Positions 1 to 6,601 of a DNA stretch of 16,022 nt are shown piece by piece. The notes beneath the pieces are model-generated. The model made no database searches, was not told the DNA's origin, and worked only from the letters and a program-made list of their open reading frames with translations. Positions within the stretch are counted from its first letter, which is position 1. Each line of letters opens with the position of its first letter. The position numbers and the translations under genes were made by a program. Source of the DNA: an uncultured Lachnospiraceae bacterium (GTDB lineage: Bacteria; Bacillota_A; Clostridia; Lachnospirales; Lachnospiraceae); contig CAJUDN010000048.1 in NCBI GenBank assembly GCA_910585355.1, positions 8,165-24,186 of the forward strand, read 5' to 3'.

Positions 1-992
1 TCAAAGCCCTTCTCATAATCTTTGATGTCGAAGCGGTGAGTGATGATTCCGGAGATATCAAGTCCGGCCTGAAGCATGGTGGACATCTTATACCAGGTAT
101 CCCATACCTTTCTTCCGTAGATTCCGCGGATGTTAAGGCCGTTGAAAATTACGGTTTCCAGATCAACAACGGCATCCGTGCGCTGTAAGCCTAACAGGGC
201 AATCTTTCCGCCGTGCTTCATGTTATGAATCATATCGGAGAGGCCGGCCTGGCTTCCGGACATTTCCAGCCCAATATCAAAGCCCTCGGTCATGCCGATT
301 TCCTTCATGACATCCTGTAACTTCTCATCCTTTAAGTTTACGGTTCTGGTTGCCCCCAGTTTTTTTGCCAGATCCAGACGGTAATTATTTAAGTCTGTGA
401 TGACCACATGTCTTGCACCGGAGAATTTTGCGATTGCGGCCGCCATGATTCCAATGGGGCCTGCGCCGGTGATCAGAACATCCTCACCCAGCATATCGTA
501 GGAAAGCGCGGTATGGGTGGCGTTTCCAAAAGGATCAAAGATCGCGTACATTTCCTCAGGGATATTGGGGTTGCAGGGCCACACGTTAGAAGACGGGATT
601 ACGAGATACTCCGCGAATGCTCCGTTTCTGTTTACGCCGACGCCCTTGGCATCGCGGCAGTTCTCCTTGTGCCCTTCCAGACAGTTACGGCATTTTCCAC
701 AGGTAATATGGCCTTCACCGGATACCAGATCTCCAATGTGGAAGCCCTGTACACCGGCTCCTGTCTCAACCACTTCTCCTACATACTCATGGCCTGCGGT
801 CAGACCGACGGGAATCGTGTGCTGCGCCCAATCGTTCCACTGGTAAATATGAACGTCCGTGCCGCAGATTGCGGTCTTATGGATTTTAATTTTCACATCG
901 TTCGGTCCGACTTCCGGAACCGGAACCTTTTTCATCCAGAGACCTTCTTCGGGTTTTTCCTTTACTAAAGCCCACATCATAGAATTGCTCAT
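1..992 (-). CDS. tdh: L-threonine 3-dehydrogenase (3' end cut off by window edge)
   Basis: Zinc-dependent medium-chain dehydrogenase that oxidises L-threonine with NAD+ to 2-amino-3-ketobutyrate in the cytoplasm, the first step of threonine breakdown to glycine and acetyl-CoA. The minus-strand frame reads MSNSMMWALVKEKPEEGLWM from an ATG at 992-990, preceded by GGAGGTG (998-1004). Visible are the catalytic zinc site (Cys43 in AICGTD, His68-Glu69 in AGHEY), the structural zinc loop with Cys98, Cys101, Cys104 and Cys112, and the Rossmann motif GAGPIG at about residues 176-181. About 330 codons are present against about 341 in E. coli Tdh, so only the last dozen or so residues are missing. The usual partner Kbl (2-amino-3-ketobutyrate CoA ligase) is not in the window. 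A related sorbitol or butanediol dehydrogenase is possible, but the residues around GHEY and the structural zinc loop fit Tdh best. Confidence 0.92.
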   Translation of the reverse strand, partial: MSNSMMWALVKEKPEEGLWMKKVPVPEVGPNDVKIKIHKTAICGTDVHIYQWNDWAQHTIPVGLTAGHEYVGEVVETGAGVQGFHIGDLVSGEGHITCGKCRNCLEGHKENCRDAKGVGVNRNGAFAEYLVIPSSNVWPCNPNIPEEMYAIFDPFGNATHTALSYDMLGEDVLITGAGPIGIMAAAIAKFSGARHVVITDLNNYRLDLAKKLGATRTVNLKDEKLQDVMKEIGMTEGFDIGLEMSGSQAGLSDMIHNMKHGGKIALLGLQRTDAVVDLETVIFNGLNIRGIYGRKVWDTWYKMSTMLQAGLDISGIITHRFDIKDYEKGF

Positions 993-1043
993 TGTAACAC
1001 CTCCGTAGTCAGGAACCTCCGTCCTGTATTAGTAGATATATTA

Positions 1044-1072
1044 AGAATAAACGATTATGGACAATTTTTCAA
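1044..1072 (-). promoter_or_regulatory. Candidate sigma-A promoter for tdh
   Basis: On the minus strand, TTGAAA (1072-1067) is followed by a 17-base spacer and TATTCT (1049-1044), five and four matches to consensus. It lies about 50 bases upstream of the tdh start, pointing into the gene. No other -35/-10 pair with a good spacer was seen in this gap. Confidence 0.5.
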
Positions 1073-1090
1073 GGATTTTTACGCGTTAGA

Positions 1091-1167
1091 CGGACATTTT
1101 GGCGTTTTTTACATACAGTGTCCGTTGCATGCGGACAAAAAAGCGTGATGCGGGGAAAGAACGGACA
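1091..1167. promoter_or_regulatory. CGGACA half-site cluster between tdh and thiT
   Basis: The 352-base gap between the divergent genes tdh and thiT (993-1344) holds no gene. It contains CGGACA at 1091-1096, 1132-1137 and 1162-1167 in direct orientation, and one inverted partner TGTCCG at 1119-1124. That partner pairs with the second copy as TGTCCG-N7-CGGACA (1119-1137). The cluster lies just upstream of the tdh promoter, where an operator would be expected. No known regulator is assigned. The rest of the gap carries only a weak promoter candidate for thiT (TTGATT 1221-1226, GATACT 1245-1250, 18-base spacer). Confidence 0.35.
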
Positions 1168-1344
1168 GAATTCGTGAAACATGAATAAAAAGCTTCGGGC
1201 CCATGGACAGAAATGGGAAATTGATTTAAAATGTGTTTTGTGAGGATACTTTGCCTGTGTGCTGTCGGGAAAGCAGACCAGTGAAACGTGTAGTTATTTA
1301 AGGCGGGTTAATTATACGGATATGCCTATACAGGAGGAATTTTT

Positions 1345-2016
1345 ATGTTTCAGTTTTTTGTAACAGAGGAGGGCGGGCTGACAGGAACCGGATACGGCAT
1401 TTTTACAATCGCCGGCGCGGCGTTCATAATGCTGGCGGCAATTCTGGCTTCTAAAGCCGGAAAGCCAAGGGGAAAAACCATGATGGCAAGGGAATTGGTA
1501 TTCTGTGCGGCCGCCATTGCGCTGGCCTTTCTCACATCCTATATTCGTATCATGAAAATGCCATGGGGCGGCTCCGTAACTCTGTGCAGCATGCTGTTTG
1601 TGTGTCTGATCGGCTACTGGTATGGTGTGAAAACCGGGATCATGGCGGGGCTTGCGTATGGTATTTTACAGTTTTTACAAGAGCCGTATGTGCTGTCCGG
1701 CTTTCAGGTGTGCTGCGACTATATTTTCGCTTTTGCGGCGTTGGGTCTGTCCGGACTTTTTATGAATGCGAAAAATGGTCTGGTGAAGGGATATCTTTTG
1801 GGGGCTTTTGCGCGGGGGGCCTTTCATGCTTTGGGCGGATACCTTTACTGGATGGCATACATGCCGGAAAATTTCCCGAAGGCGCTGGAAAAACTTTATC
1901 CTGTCGCATATAATTATTCTTATATTGGCGCGGAGGCTGTGATTACTGTGGTGATTTTGGGTCTTCCGGCCGTAAAAAGCGCCATGGAAAGGGTGCGGCG
2001 CCTTGCCAGAGAGTGA
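1345..2016 (+). CDS. thiT: Energy-coupled thiamine transporter S component ThiT
   Basis: Membrane S component of an ECF-type vitamin importer. ThiT binds thiamine with high affinity and works with the shared EcfA/EcfA'/EcfT module, which is not encoded here. The 223-residue protein has an N-terminal extra membrane segment (residues about 15-35), then the core of about six helices. Family signatures are MPWGGSVTLCSMLF (residues about 72-85), GLAYGILQFLQEPY in the next helix pair, CDYIFAFAALGLSG and the conserved arginine/histidine run FARGAFHALGGYLYW. The ATG at 1345 has AGGAGG at 1332-1337, an ideal spacing. ThiT genes in Firmicutes are often under a TPP riboswitch, but I see no THI-box core (CTGAGA, or a CTGGATAATGCCAGC-type segment) in the leader. 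The CorC-type gene follows but has its own promoter, so thiT is probably monocistronic. Confidence 0.88.
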   Translation: MFQFFVTEEGGLTGTGYGIFTIAGAAFIMLAAILASKAGKPRGKTMMARELVFCAAAIALAFLTSYIRIMKMPWGGSVTLCSMLFVCLIGYWYGVKTGIMAGLAYGILQFLQEPYVLSGFQVCCDYIFAFAALGLSGLFMNAKNGLVKGYLLGAFARGAFHALGGYLYWMAYMPENFPKALEKLYPVAYNYSYIGAEAVITVVILGLPAVKSAMERVRRLARE

Positions 2017-2022
2017 AAACAG

Positions 2023-2051
2023 TTGACACAGGCGGGTGTATATTGTACAAT
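2023..2051 (+). promoter_or_regulatory. Consensus sigma-A promoter for the CorC-type gene
   Basis: Perfect TTGACA (2023-2028), a 17-base spacer and TACAAT (2046-2051, five of six), starting only 7 bases after the thiT stop. Transcription should begin near 2058. This excludes upstream GTG (2036) and ATG (2054) codons as starts of the next gene and supports the TTG at 2093. Confidence 0.85.
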
Positions 2052-2092
2052 CAATGCCAAATAAATTTATTAAAGAAATAGGAGTGATTTTT

Positions 2093-3367
2093 TTGGATTC
2101 AGGGCAAGCCCTGCAGATGCTTATTGTAATTGGGCTCTTGGCACTATCAGCATTTTTTTCATCATCGGAGACCGCGATGATGTCAGTAAACAAAATTCGG
2201 GTGAGAAATCTGGCGGAGGCCGGTTTGAGCCAGGCACAGATTCTTACGAAAATCCTCGATAATCAGTCAAAAATGTTGAGCGCGATTCTCATAGGAAACA
2301 ATGTCGTGAATATCTCCGCTTCCTCTCTTATGACGATAGTTGTGACCCGCGCCTTTGGCGATAAATATGTGGGTCTGGCTACCGGTATATTGACGCTTTT
2401 GGTTCTGATTTTCGGTGAGATTACGCCAAAGACCAGCGCGACCCTGTATTCGGAGAGCATGGCGCTGCGGTCTGCAAAGCCCATTTATTTTATCATGCAG
2501 GTATTGACGCCAGTGATTTTTGTTGTGGATAAAATGTCGCTGGGGGTTCTGCTTCTGCTTCATATTGATCCGAATAAGAAACAGGATGCAATTACAGAAG
2601 ATGAGCTGCGTACTATCGTGGAAGTGAGCCATGAAGAGGGCGTAATTGAGTCGGACGAAAAGAAAATGATTTATAATGTGTTCGACTTTGGAGATTCTGT
2701 GGCCAAGGATATTATGGTGCCTCGAATTGACATGACATTTATTGATGTAAATGCCACGTATGAGGAAATTATTGAGGTATTCCGTCAGGAAAAATATACA
2801 AGATATCCGGTTTATGAAGACACTACCGACAATGTGATTGGTATCATCAACATCAAAGATCTGCTTTTAATCGAACATGAGAAGGAATTTAGGCTTCGGG
2901 ATTACTTAAGGGAGCCGCTTTATACTTATGAGTTTAAGAAAACCGCGGAGCTTATGGTAGAGCTTCGGAAAACTCAGAACAATATTGCCATTGTTCTGGA
3001 TGAATACGGGGCCACAGCGGGTCTCATTACTCTGGAGGATATGCTGGAGGAAATCGTGGGTGAAATTCGTGATGAATATGATGAGGACGAAGAGGATCTG
3101 ATTAAGAAGATCAATCCCAGAGAATACGTGGTGGAAGGAGCTATGAAGTTAGACGATCTTAACGATCAGCTTGGCTTACAGCTTGAATCGGAGGATTATG
3201 ATTCCATCGGCGGCTTCATCATCGGGCTGTTGGACCATCTGCCTGAGGAGGGCGAGGAGGTAACTTACCAGAACCTGCGCCTGGCGGTGGAAAAGGTGGA
3301 GCGGAACCGGATTGATACCATTCATCTTTATGTGCTGGATGAGGAAAAAAAGGCTGAGAATGAATGA
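2093..3367 (+). CDS. CNNM/CorC-family membrane protein with CBS pair (hemolysin C-like)
   Basis: Member of the HlyC/CorC (CNNM, DUF21) family, implicated in magnesium or cobalt efflux and divalent-metal homeostasis at the membrane. From the TTG start the protein has 424 residues. An N-terminal DUF21 transmembrane domain covers residues about 1-185, with SSSETAMMSVNKIR, GNNVVNISASS and FGEITPKT. A CBS-domain pair follows at about 195-320, including MVPRIDMTFID and the segment DEYGATAGLITLEDMLEEI. A C-terminal CorC_HlyC domain (about 335-415) contains the acidic EIRDEYDEDEED stretch at its front. TTG 2093 is chosen because GGAGTG (2081-2086) sits 6 bases upstream and because the earlier in-frame GTG lies inside the promoter spacer. 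The transported ion cannot be told from sequence, and the old name hemolysin should not be read as toxicity. Confidence 0.9.
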   Translation: MDSGQALQMLIVIGLLALSAFFSSSETAMMSVNKIRVRNLAEAGLSQAQILTKILDNQSKMLSAILIGNNVVNISASSLMTIVVTRAFGDKYVGLATGILTLLVLIFGEITPKTSATLYSESMALRSAKPIYFIMQVLTPVIFVVDKMSLGVLLLLHIDPNKKQDAITEDELRTIVEVSHEEGVIESDEKKMIYNVFDFGDSVAKDIMVPRIDMTFIDVNATYEEIIEVFRQEKYTRYPVYEDTTDNVIGIINIKDLLLIEHEKEFRLRDYLREPLYTYEFKKTAELMVELRKTQNNIAIVLDEYGATAGLITLEDMLEEIVGEIRDEYDEDEEDLIKKINPREYVVEGAMKLDDLNDQLGLQLESEDYDSIGGFIIGLLDHLPEEGEEVTYQNLRLAVEKVERNRIDTIHLYVLDEEKKAENE

Positions 3368-3376
3368 AAAAATTAA

Positions 3377-3405
3377 TTGACATTTTTTCTCATATCGTTT
3401 ATATT
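3377..3405 (+). promoter_or_regulatory. Sigma-A promoter for the oadB leader
   Basis: Perfect TTGACA (3377-3382), 17-base spacer and TATATT (3400-3405, five of six). It lies 9 bases after the CorC-type stop codon. The predicted start near 3412 gives a leader of about 215 bases before oadB, long enough for an aptamer plus terminator. Confidence 0.8.
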
Positions 3406-3433
3406 TTAATCAATCAAAAAGGGAGTAGTTGAA

Positions 3434-3491
3434 ATGCATTGTCAACATACGCGGCGGTAACGTCTGGCGGTGCATACCAATTTGGGTAACG
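3434..3491 (+). promoter_or_regulatory. Candidate riboswitch aptamer (possibly sodium-responsive) ahead of oadB
   Basis: The leader contains a tandem motif: CATAC (3446-3450) then GGTAACG (3456-3462), and CATAC (3473-3477) then GGTAACG (3485-3491). ATGCA (3434-3438) can pair with TGCAT (3471-3475), and TACC can pair with GGTA inside the second copy. The second GGTAACG abuts the left arm of an intrinsic terminator. GTCT (3462-3465) could instead pair with the first four bases of that arm, AGAC (3492-3495). This is the layout of a transcription-attenuation riboswitch. Because the gene downstream is a sodium-pump subunit, the Na+-I (DUF1646 motif) class is an attractive guess, but I cannot recall that consensus well enough to assign it. 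Confidence 0.45.
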
Positions 3492-3537
3492 AGACTTTTT
3501 GCAGAAGGGAAAAGGCTTTCTGCGAAAAGTCTTTTTT
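3492..3537 (+). terminator. Intrinsic terminator in the oadB leader
   Basis: A 15-bp stem pairs 3492-3506 with 3518-3532 with one G-T wobble. It has an 11-base loop and runs into six T residues (3532-3537). It lies downstream of the leader promoter and upstream of oadB, so it would terminate oadB transcription early unless disrupted. It is too far past the promoter at 3377 to be merely the end of the CorC-type gene. Confidence 0.85.
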
Positions 3538-3626
3538 GTGCAATAGGAAAGCGCGTACTTTTTGCGTCATAAGAAAGCATTTTTTCCAAAAACCAGTCAA
3601 TACTTTATATCAAAGGAGGAATTGTT

Positions 3627-4754
3627 ATGGAATTTCTGTGGAGTGGCTTACTGTCGGTCACATGGCAGCAGGCGGTCATGTACGCAGTGGGGCTGACGCT
3701 GATATACCTGGCCATTGAAAAGGACTATGAGCCGGCGCTTCTTCTGCCCATGGGGTTTGGAGCGATACTTGTCAACATACCTTTAAGCGGCGCCTTGAAC
3801 CAGGTCATGGCCGGCGTGGGCGAAACAAGCGGAATTGTGCAGTGGCTTTTTGAAGTGGGGATTGAGACGTCGGAAGCATTTCCCCTCCTTCTGTTTATCG
3901 GCATTGGAGCCATGATTGATTTTGGACCGCTGCTATCCAACCCGAAGATGTTCTTATTTGGCGCGGCTGCTCAGTTTGGTATTTTCCTTACCGTTGTGTT
4001 CGCGGCCGCCATGGGATTTGATATCCGGGATGCGGCCTCTATCGGTATTATCGGCGCTGCTGACGGGCCCACTTCTATTCTGGTGTCTCAGGTATTAAAA
4101 TCCAGGTACATCGGAGCCATTGCCGTAGCCGCTTACTCTTATATGGCGCTGGTACCCATCATCCAGCCGATGGTGATTAAAGCGGTGACAACCAAAAAGG
4201 AGCGGGGCATTAAAATGCCCTATCAGCCGGGGAAGGTGAGCCGGTTTACAAGAATTGCGTTCCCGATCATTGTTACTTTTGTGGCAGGACTTGTGGCTCC
4301 GGCTTCCGTATCTTTAGTCGGCTTTTTGATGTTTGGAAATCTGATTCGTGAATGTGGTGTTTTAAACAGCCTTTCAGAAACCGCTCAGAGCACTCTGGCA
4401 AACCTGATTACCCTGCTTTTGGGAATTACAATTTCATTTTCCATGAGAGCTGAATATTTTGTAACGGCACAGACTCTGATGATTATGGGCCTTGGGCTTT
4501 TTGCCTTTGTATTTGATACCGTGGGAGGCGTTTTGTTTGCAAAGCTTTTAAACCTGTTTTCAAAGGCAAAAGTTAATCCTATGATTGGTGCGGCAGGCAT
4601 TTCTGCTTTTCCCATGTCCGCCCGTGTCATTGAAAAGATGGGAGTGGCGGAGGATAGTACCAACCATCTGCTGATGCATGCCATCGGCGCCAACGTATCC
4701 GGACAGGTAGCTTCGGCAGTGGCAGGCGGCATTGTCCTTGGATTCTTTATGTAG
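3627..4754 (+). CDS. oadB: Sodium ion-translocating decarboxylase, beta subunit
   Basis: Integral membrane beta subunit of the sodium-pump decarboxylases (oxaloacetate, methylmalonyl-CoA or glutaconyl-CoA decarboxylase), which couples decarboxylation of carboxybiotin to Na+ export. The length, 375 residues, is typical of the Gram-positive and anaerobe type. Visible signatures are GIIGAADGPTSILVSQ, with the conserved membrane aspartate at residue 146 (equivalent to the Asp of the Klebsiella GADGPT motif), ECGVLNSLSETAQ, SMRAEYF and HAIGANVSGQVASAVAGG near the C-terminus. The start is ATG 3627 with AAAGGAGG (3612-3619). Only a tiny OadG-like gene follows; no carboxyltransferase alpha subunit or biotin carrier is in the window, so the substrate is undetermined. 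Its leader suggests attenuation control. Confidence 0.92.
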   Translation: MEFLWSGLLSVTWQQAVMYAVGLTLIYLAIEKDYEPALLLPMGFGAILVNIPLSGALNQVMAGVGETSGIVQWLFEVGIETSEAFPLLLFIGIGAMIDFGPLLSNPKMFLFGAAAQFGIFLTVVFAAAMGFDIRDAASIGIIGAADGPTSILVSQVLKSRYIGAIAVAAYSYMALVPIIQPMVIKAVTTKKERGIKMPYQPGKVSRFTRIAFPIIVTFVAGLVAPASVSLVGFLMFGNLIRECGVLNSLSETAQSTLANLITLLLGITISFSMRAEYFVTAQTLMIMGLGLFAFVFDTVGGVLFAKLLNLFSKAKVNPMIGAAGISAFPMSARVIEKMGVAEDSTNHLLMHAIGANVSGQVASAVAGGIVLGFFM

Positions 4755-4764
4755 GAGGTAAGTT

Positions 4765-4884
4765 ATGAATGAAACTGTGTTAATGGCCTTCGAAATCATG
4801 TGGAAGGGTATGGTAGGAATCTTTGTTGTAATCGCTCTTCTGGCGCTGGTGGTTTACCTGCTGGCAAAGTTCGGGAACAGATAA
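4765..4884 (+). CDS. OadG-related small membrane subunit (39 aa)
   Basis: A 39-residue protein beginning MNETVLMAFEIMWKGM, with a single hydrophobic helix (residues about 16-34, GMVGIFVVIALLALVVYLL) and a short basic C-terminus KFGNR. The ATG at 4765 follows an AGGAGG (4753-4758) that overlaps the oadB stop codon, showing tight translational coupling. Gamma subunits of sodium-pump decarboxylases (OadG) are small single-span proteins that hold alpha and beta together. This one is a minimal version, lacking any soluble C-terminal domain or zinc-binding histidine tail. Location and topology point to a beta-subunit partner; the function is inferred from context. Confidence 0.8.
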   Translation: MNETVLMAFEIMWKGMVGIFVVIALLALVVYLLAKFGNR

Positions 4885-4898
4885 TCCGTTGCAATACC

Positions 4899-4941
4899 AA
4901 AGGCAGCTAAACTTCGCGAAAAGTGGAGGATGCTGCCTTTT
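4899..4941 (+). terminator. Probable terminator of the oadB unit
   Basis: A 9-bp perfect stem pairs AAAGGCAGC (4899-4907) with GCTGCCTTT (4932-4940), ending in TTTT (4938-4941). The 24-base loop contains a possible inner hairpin (ACTT...AAGT). It starts 15 bases after the small gene. The short T tract makes it a moderate candidate. Confidence 0.6.
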
Positions 4942-4950
4942 CGCATACCT

Positions 4951-4991
4951 GGTAACCGTTCAGCCTTGTGAAGCAAAGCTGAACGGTTACC
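4951..4991. repeat. Perfect 14-bp inverted repeat
   Basis: GGTAACCGTTCAGC (4951-4964) is exactly complementary to GCTGAACGGTTACC (4978-4991) across a 13-base loop. There is no T tract on either side, so it is not a normal terminator. It lies right after the oadB terminator and upstream of the ABC importer promoter. It could be a dispersed palindromic repeat or an mRNA end structure. Confidence 0.75.
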
Positions 4992-5019
4992 ACATCCGTA
5001 CAAAAAAGAAAATTTGCTC

Positions 5020-5046
5020 TTGACGAAACGGGAAAGTTGTTATAAT
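5020..5046 (+). promoter_or_regulatory. Promoter for the amino-acid ABC importer
   Basis: TTGACG (5020-5025) and a perfect TATAAT (5041-5046), separated by 15 bases, which is short but within tolerated range. The predicted leader is about 65 bases. No operator or riboswitch was recognised. Confidence 0.65.
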
Positions 5047-5118
5047 GTATATTTATCGCTTTTGAATTAATATTTATGCAAAAGGCGCATGGCGCACATG
5101 TAAGAGGAGGATATAATT

Positions 5119-5895
5119 ATGAAGAAAAAAGTTTTAACCTTAGCGTTGGCAGTATGTATGGCAGCATCTCTGGCAGGCTGCGGTTCGGGAAGCGCGGAAG
5201 AGACCACCGGGAACGCGGAGGAATCCGAAGCTTCCGGAAAAACTCTGGTGATGGCGACAAACGCTGAGTTTCCCCCCTATGAATTTTATGAAGGCGGAGA
5301 AATCGTAGGAATTGATGTGGAAATTGCAAAGGCCATCGCAGAGGAGATGGGAATGGATTTTGAGGTAGAGGATATGGCATTTGATTCCATTATCCCGGCA
5401 GTACAGTCCGGTAAGGCCGATTTTGGCGCGGCAGGTATGACTGTGGATGAGAAACGGCTGCAGAGCGTTGATTTCTCTGATTCTTATGCGACTGCGACTC
5501 AGGTAATCATTGTGAGAGAAGACAGCGGCTTTGCCGCCCCGGATGACCTCAAGGGAAAGACCATAGGCGTACAGCTTGGAACCACAGGAGATATCTATGC
5601 CGGCGATATTGAGGGTGCAACCGTGGAACGATACAACAAGGGCTTTGAGGCTGTTCAGGCTCTGACGCAGAATAAAATTGACGCGGTTGTCATCGACGGC
5701 GAGCCTGCAAAGGTTTTTGTCTCTCAGAACGAAGGTTTAAAAATTCTGGATGAGGCTCTGACTGTTGAGGAGTACGCGATTTGTGTAAAGAAAGGCAACA
5801 CAGAGCTGGTGGAAGGAATCAATGCCGCCATCGCAAACTTAAAGGAGTCCGGAGAACTGCAGAAAATCGTTGATAAATATATCACGGCGGAATAA
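5119..5895 (+). CDS. Amino-acid ABC transporter substrate-binding lipoprotein
   Basis: Extracellular, lipid-anchored solute receptor of a polar amino-acid importer (SBP_bac_3 fold, cluster F). The signal peptide MKKKVLTLALAVCMAASLAGC ends in a lipobox LAGC with Cys21 as the lipidated residue. A Ser/Glu-rich linker follows, then the binding domain from about residue 40. Family motifs include ATNAEFPPYEF, VGIDVEIAKAIAEEMG, FDSIIPAVQSGKADFGAAGMT, a hinge around KGKTIGVQLGTTGD and a C-terminal GELQKIVDKY. Total length is 258 residues, normal for the family. The ATG at 5119 has AGAGGAGG (5103-5110). The exact amino acid (cystine, glutamine, arginine or other) cannot be called from motifs alone. 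It leads a three-gene operon with permease and ATPase. Confidence 0.93.
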   Translation: MKKKVLTLALAVCMAASLAGCGSGSAEETTGNAEESEASGKTLVMATNAEFPPYEFYEGGEIVGIDVEIAKAIAEEMGMDFEVEDMAFDSIIPAVQSGKADFGAAGMTVDEKRLQSVDFSDSYATATQVIIVREDSGFAAPDDLKGKTIGVQLGTTGDIYAGDIEGATVERYNKGFEAVQALTQNKIDAVVIDGEPAKVFVSQNEGLKILDEALTVEEYAICVKKGNTELVEGINAAIANLKESGELQKIVDKYITAE

Positions 5896-5908
5896 GAGAG
5901 AGTAAAAC

Positions 5909-6601
5909 ATGTGGGAAAATCTAGCAAACAGGTTCGTCCTGAACTTTGTGACGGATAATCAATGGAAATATATTGCTGATGGCCTGGCGATAACCCTGAA
6001 AGTGACATTGTTTGCAGGTATCGCGGGAATTTTTATCGGGTTTCTCATTGCGCTGGTGCGGACCGGCCATGACAAGACCGGAAAAATGAAAATTCTTAAT
6101 GTTCTGTGCAGCCTGTATCTGACCGTAATCCGGGGAACCCCGGTGGTGGTTCAGCTGTTGATTATTTATTTTGTTGTGTTTGGGTCGGTGAAAATTGACA
6201 AGACGCTGGTGGCGATTCTGGCCTTCGGCATCAACTCCGGCGCTTATGTGGCGGAGATATTCCGAAGCGGAATCATGTCCATTGAGGCGGGGCAGTTCGA
6301 GGCGGGACGCAGCCTGGGCTTTAACTATTCCCAGACCATGTGGTATATCATTATGCCGCAGGCATTTAAAAATGTGCTTCCGGCCCTCTGCAACGAGTTT
6401 ATTGCATTATTAAAGGAAACTTCTGTTACTGGATACATTGCCCTTCAGGATTTGACAAAGGGCGGCGATATTATCCGGAGCCGTACCTATGATGCGTTTA
6501 TGCCTCTCATAGCAGTAGCCCTTATTTATCTGACTTTGGTTGTGGTATTCACGAAACTGGTACAGATTCTGGAGAGGAGGCTCAGAAGAAGTGAGCGATA
6601 A
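5909..6601 (+). CDS. Amino-acid ABC transporter permease (HisM/GlnP type)
   Basis: Membrane-spanning subunit of the importer, 230 residues, with about five helices. The family signature VIRGTPVVVQL lies at residues about 73-83. The EAA loop, which docks on the ATPase, runs from EAGRSLG (131-137) through IMPQAFKNVLPAL. ALLKETS follows the loop, as is typical of polar amino-acid permeases. The ATG at 5909 follows the receptor gene by 13 bases, with only a weak GAGAG ribosome site, so expression probably relies on coupling. Its stop codon overlaps the start of the ATPase gene by 11 bases. A single permease gene implies a homodimer. Confidence 0.93.
   Translation: MWENLANRFVLNFVTDNQWKYIADGLAITLKVTLFAGIAGIFIGFLIALVRTGHDKTGKMKILNVLCSLYLTVIRGTPVVVQLLIIYFVVFGSVKIDKTLVAILAFGINSGAYVAEIFRSGIMSIEAGQFEAGRSLGFNYSQTMWYIIMPQAFKNVLPALCNEFIALLKETSVTGYIALQDLTKGGDIIRSRTYDAFMPLIAVALIYLTLVVVFTKLVQILERRLRRSER

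Noticed and set aside
408..968. A 186-codon open frame opposite tdh
   Set aside because: It is the reverse-strand shadow of a well-conserved dehydrogenase and has no ribosome binding site.
2036..2092. N-terminal 19-residue extension of the CorC-type protein from GTG 2036
   Set aside because: The GTG lies in the spacer of a TTGACA/TACAAT promoter, so it would not be in the transcript; TTG 2093 has a proper ribosome site.
1675..2193. A 172-codon minus-strand frame over thiT and the CorC-type gene
   Set aside because: It crosses a consensus promoter and two real genes in antisense; the translated sequence has no recognisable domain.
3470..3718. An 82-codon open frame in the oadB leader
   Set aside because: It covers the terminator hairpin and runs out of frame into oadB; no ribosome site. 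The leader is better explained as structured RNA.
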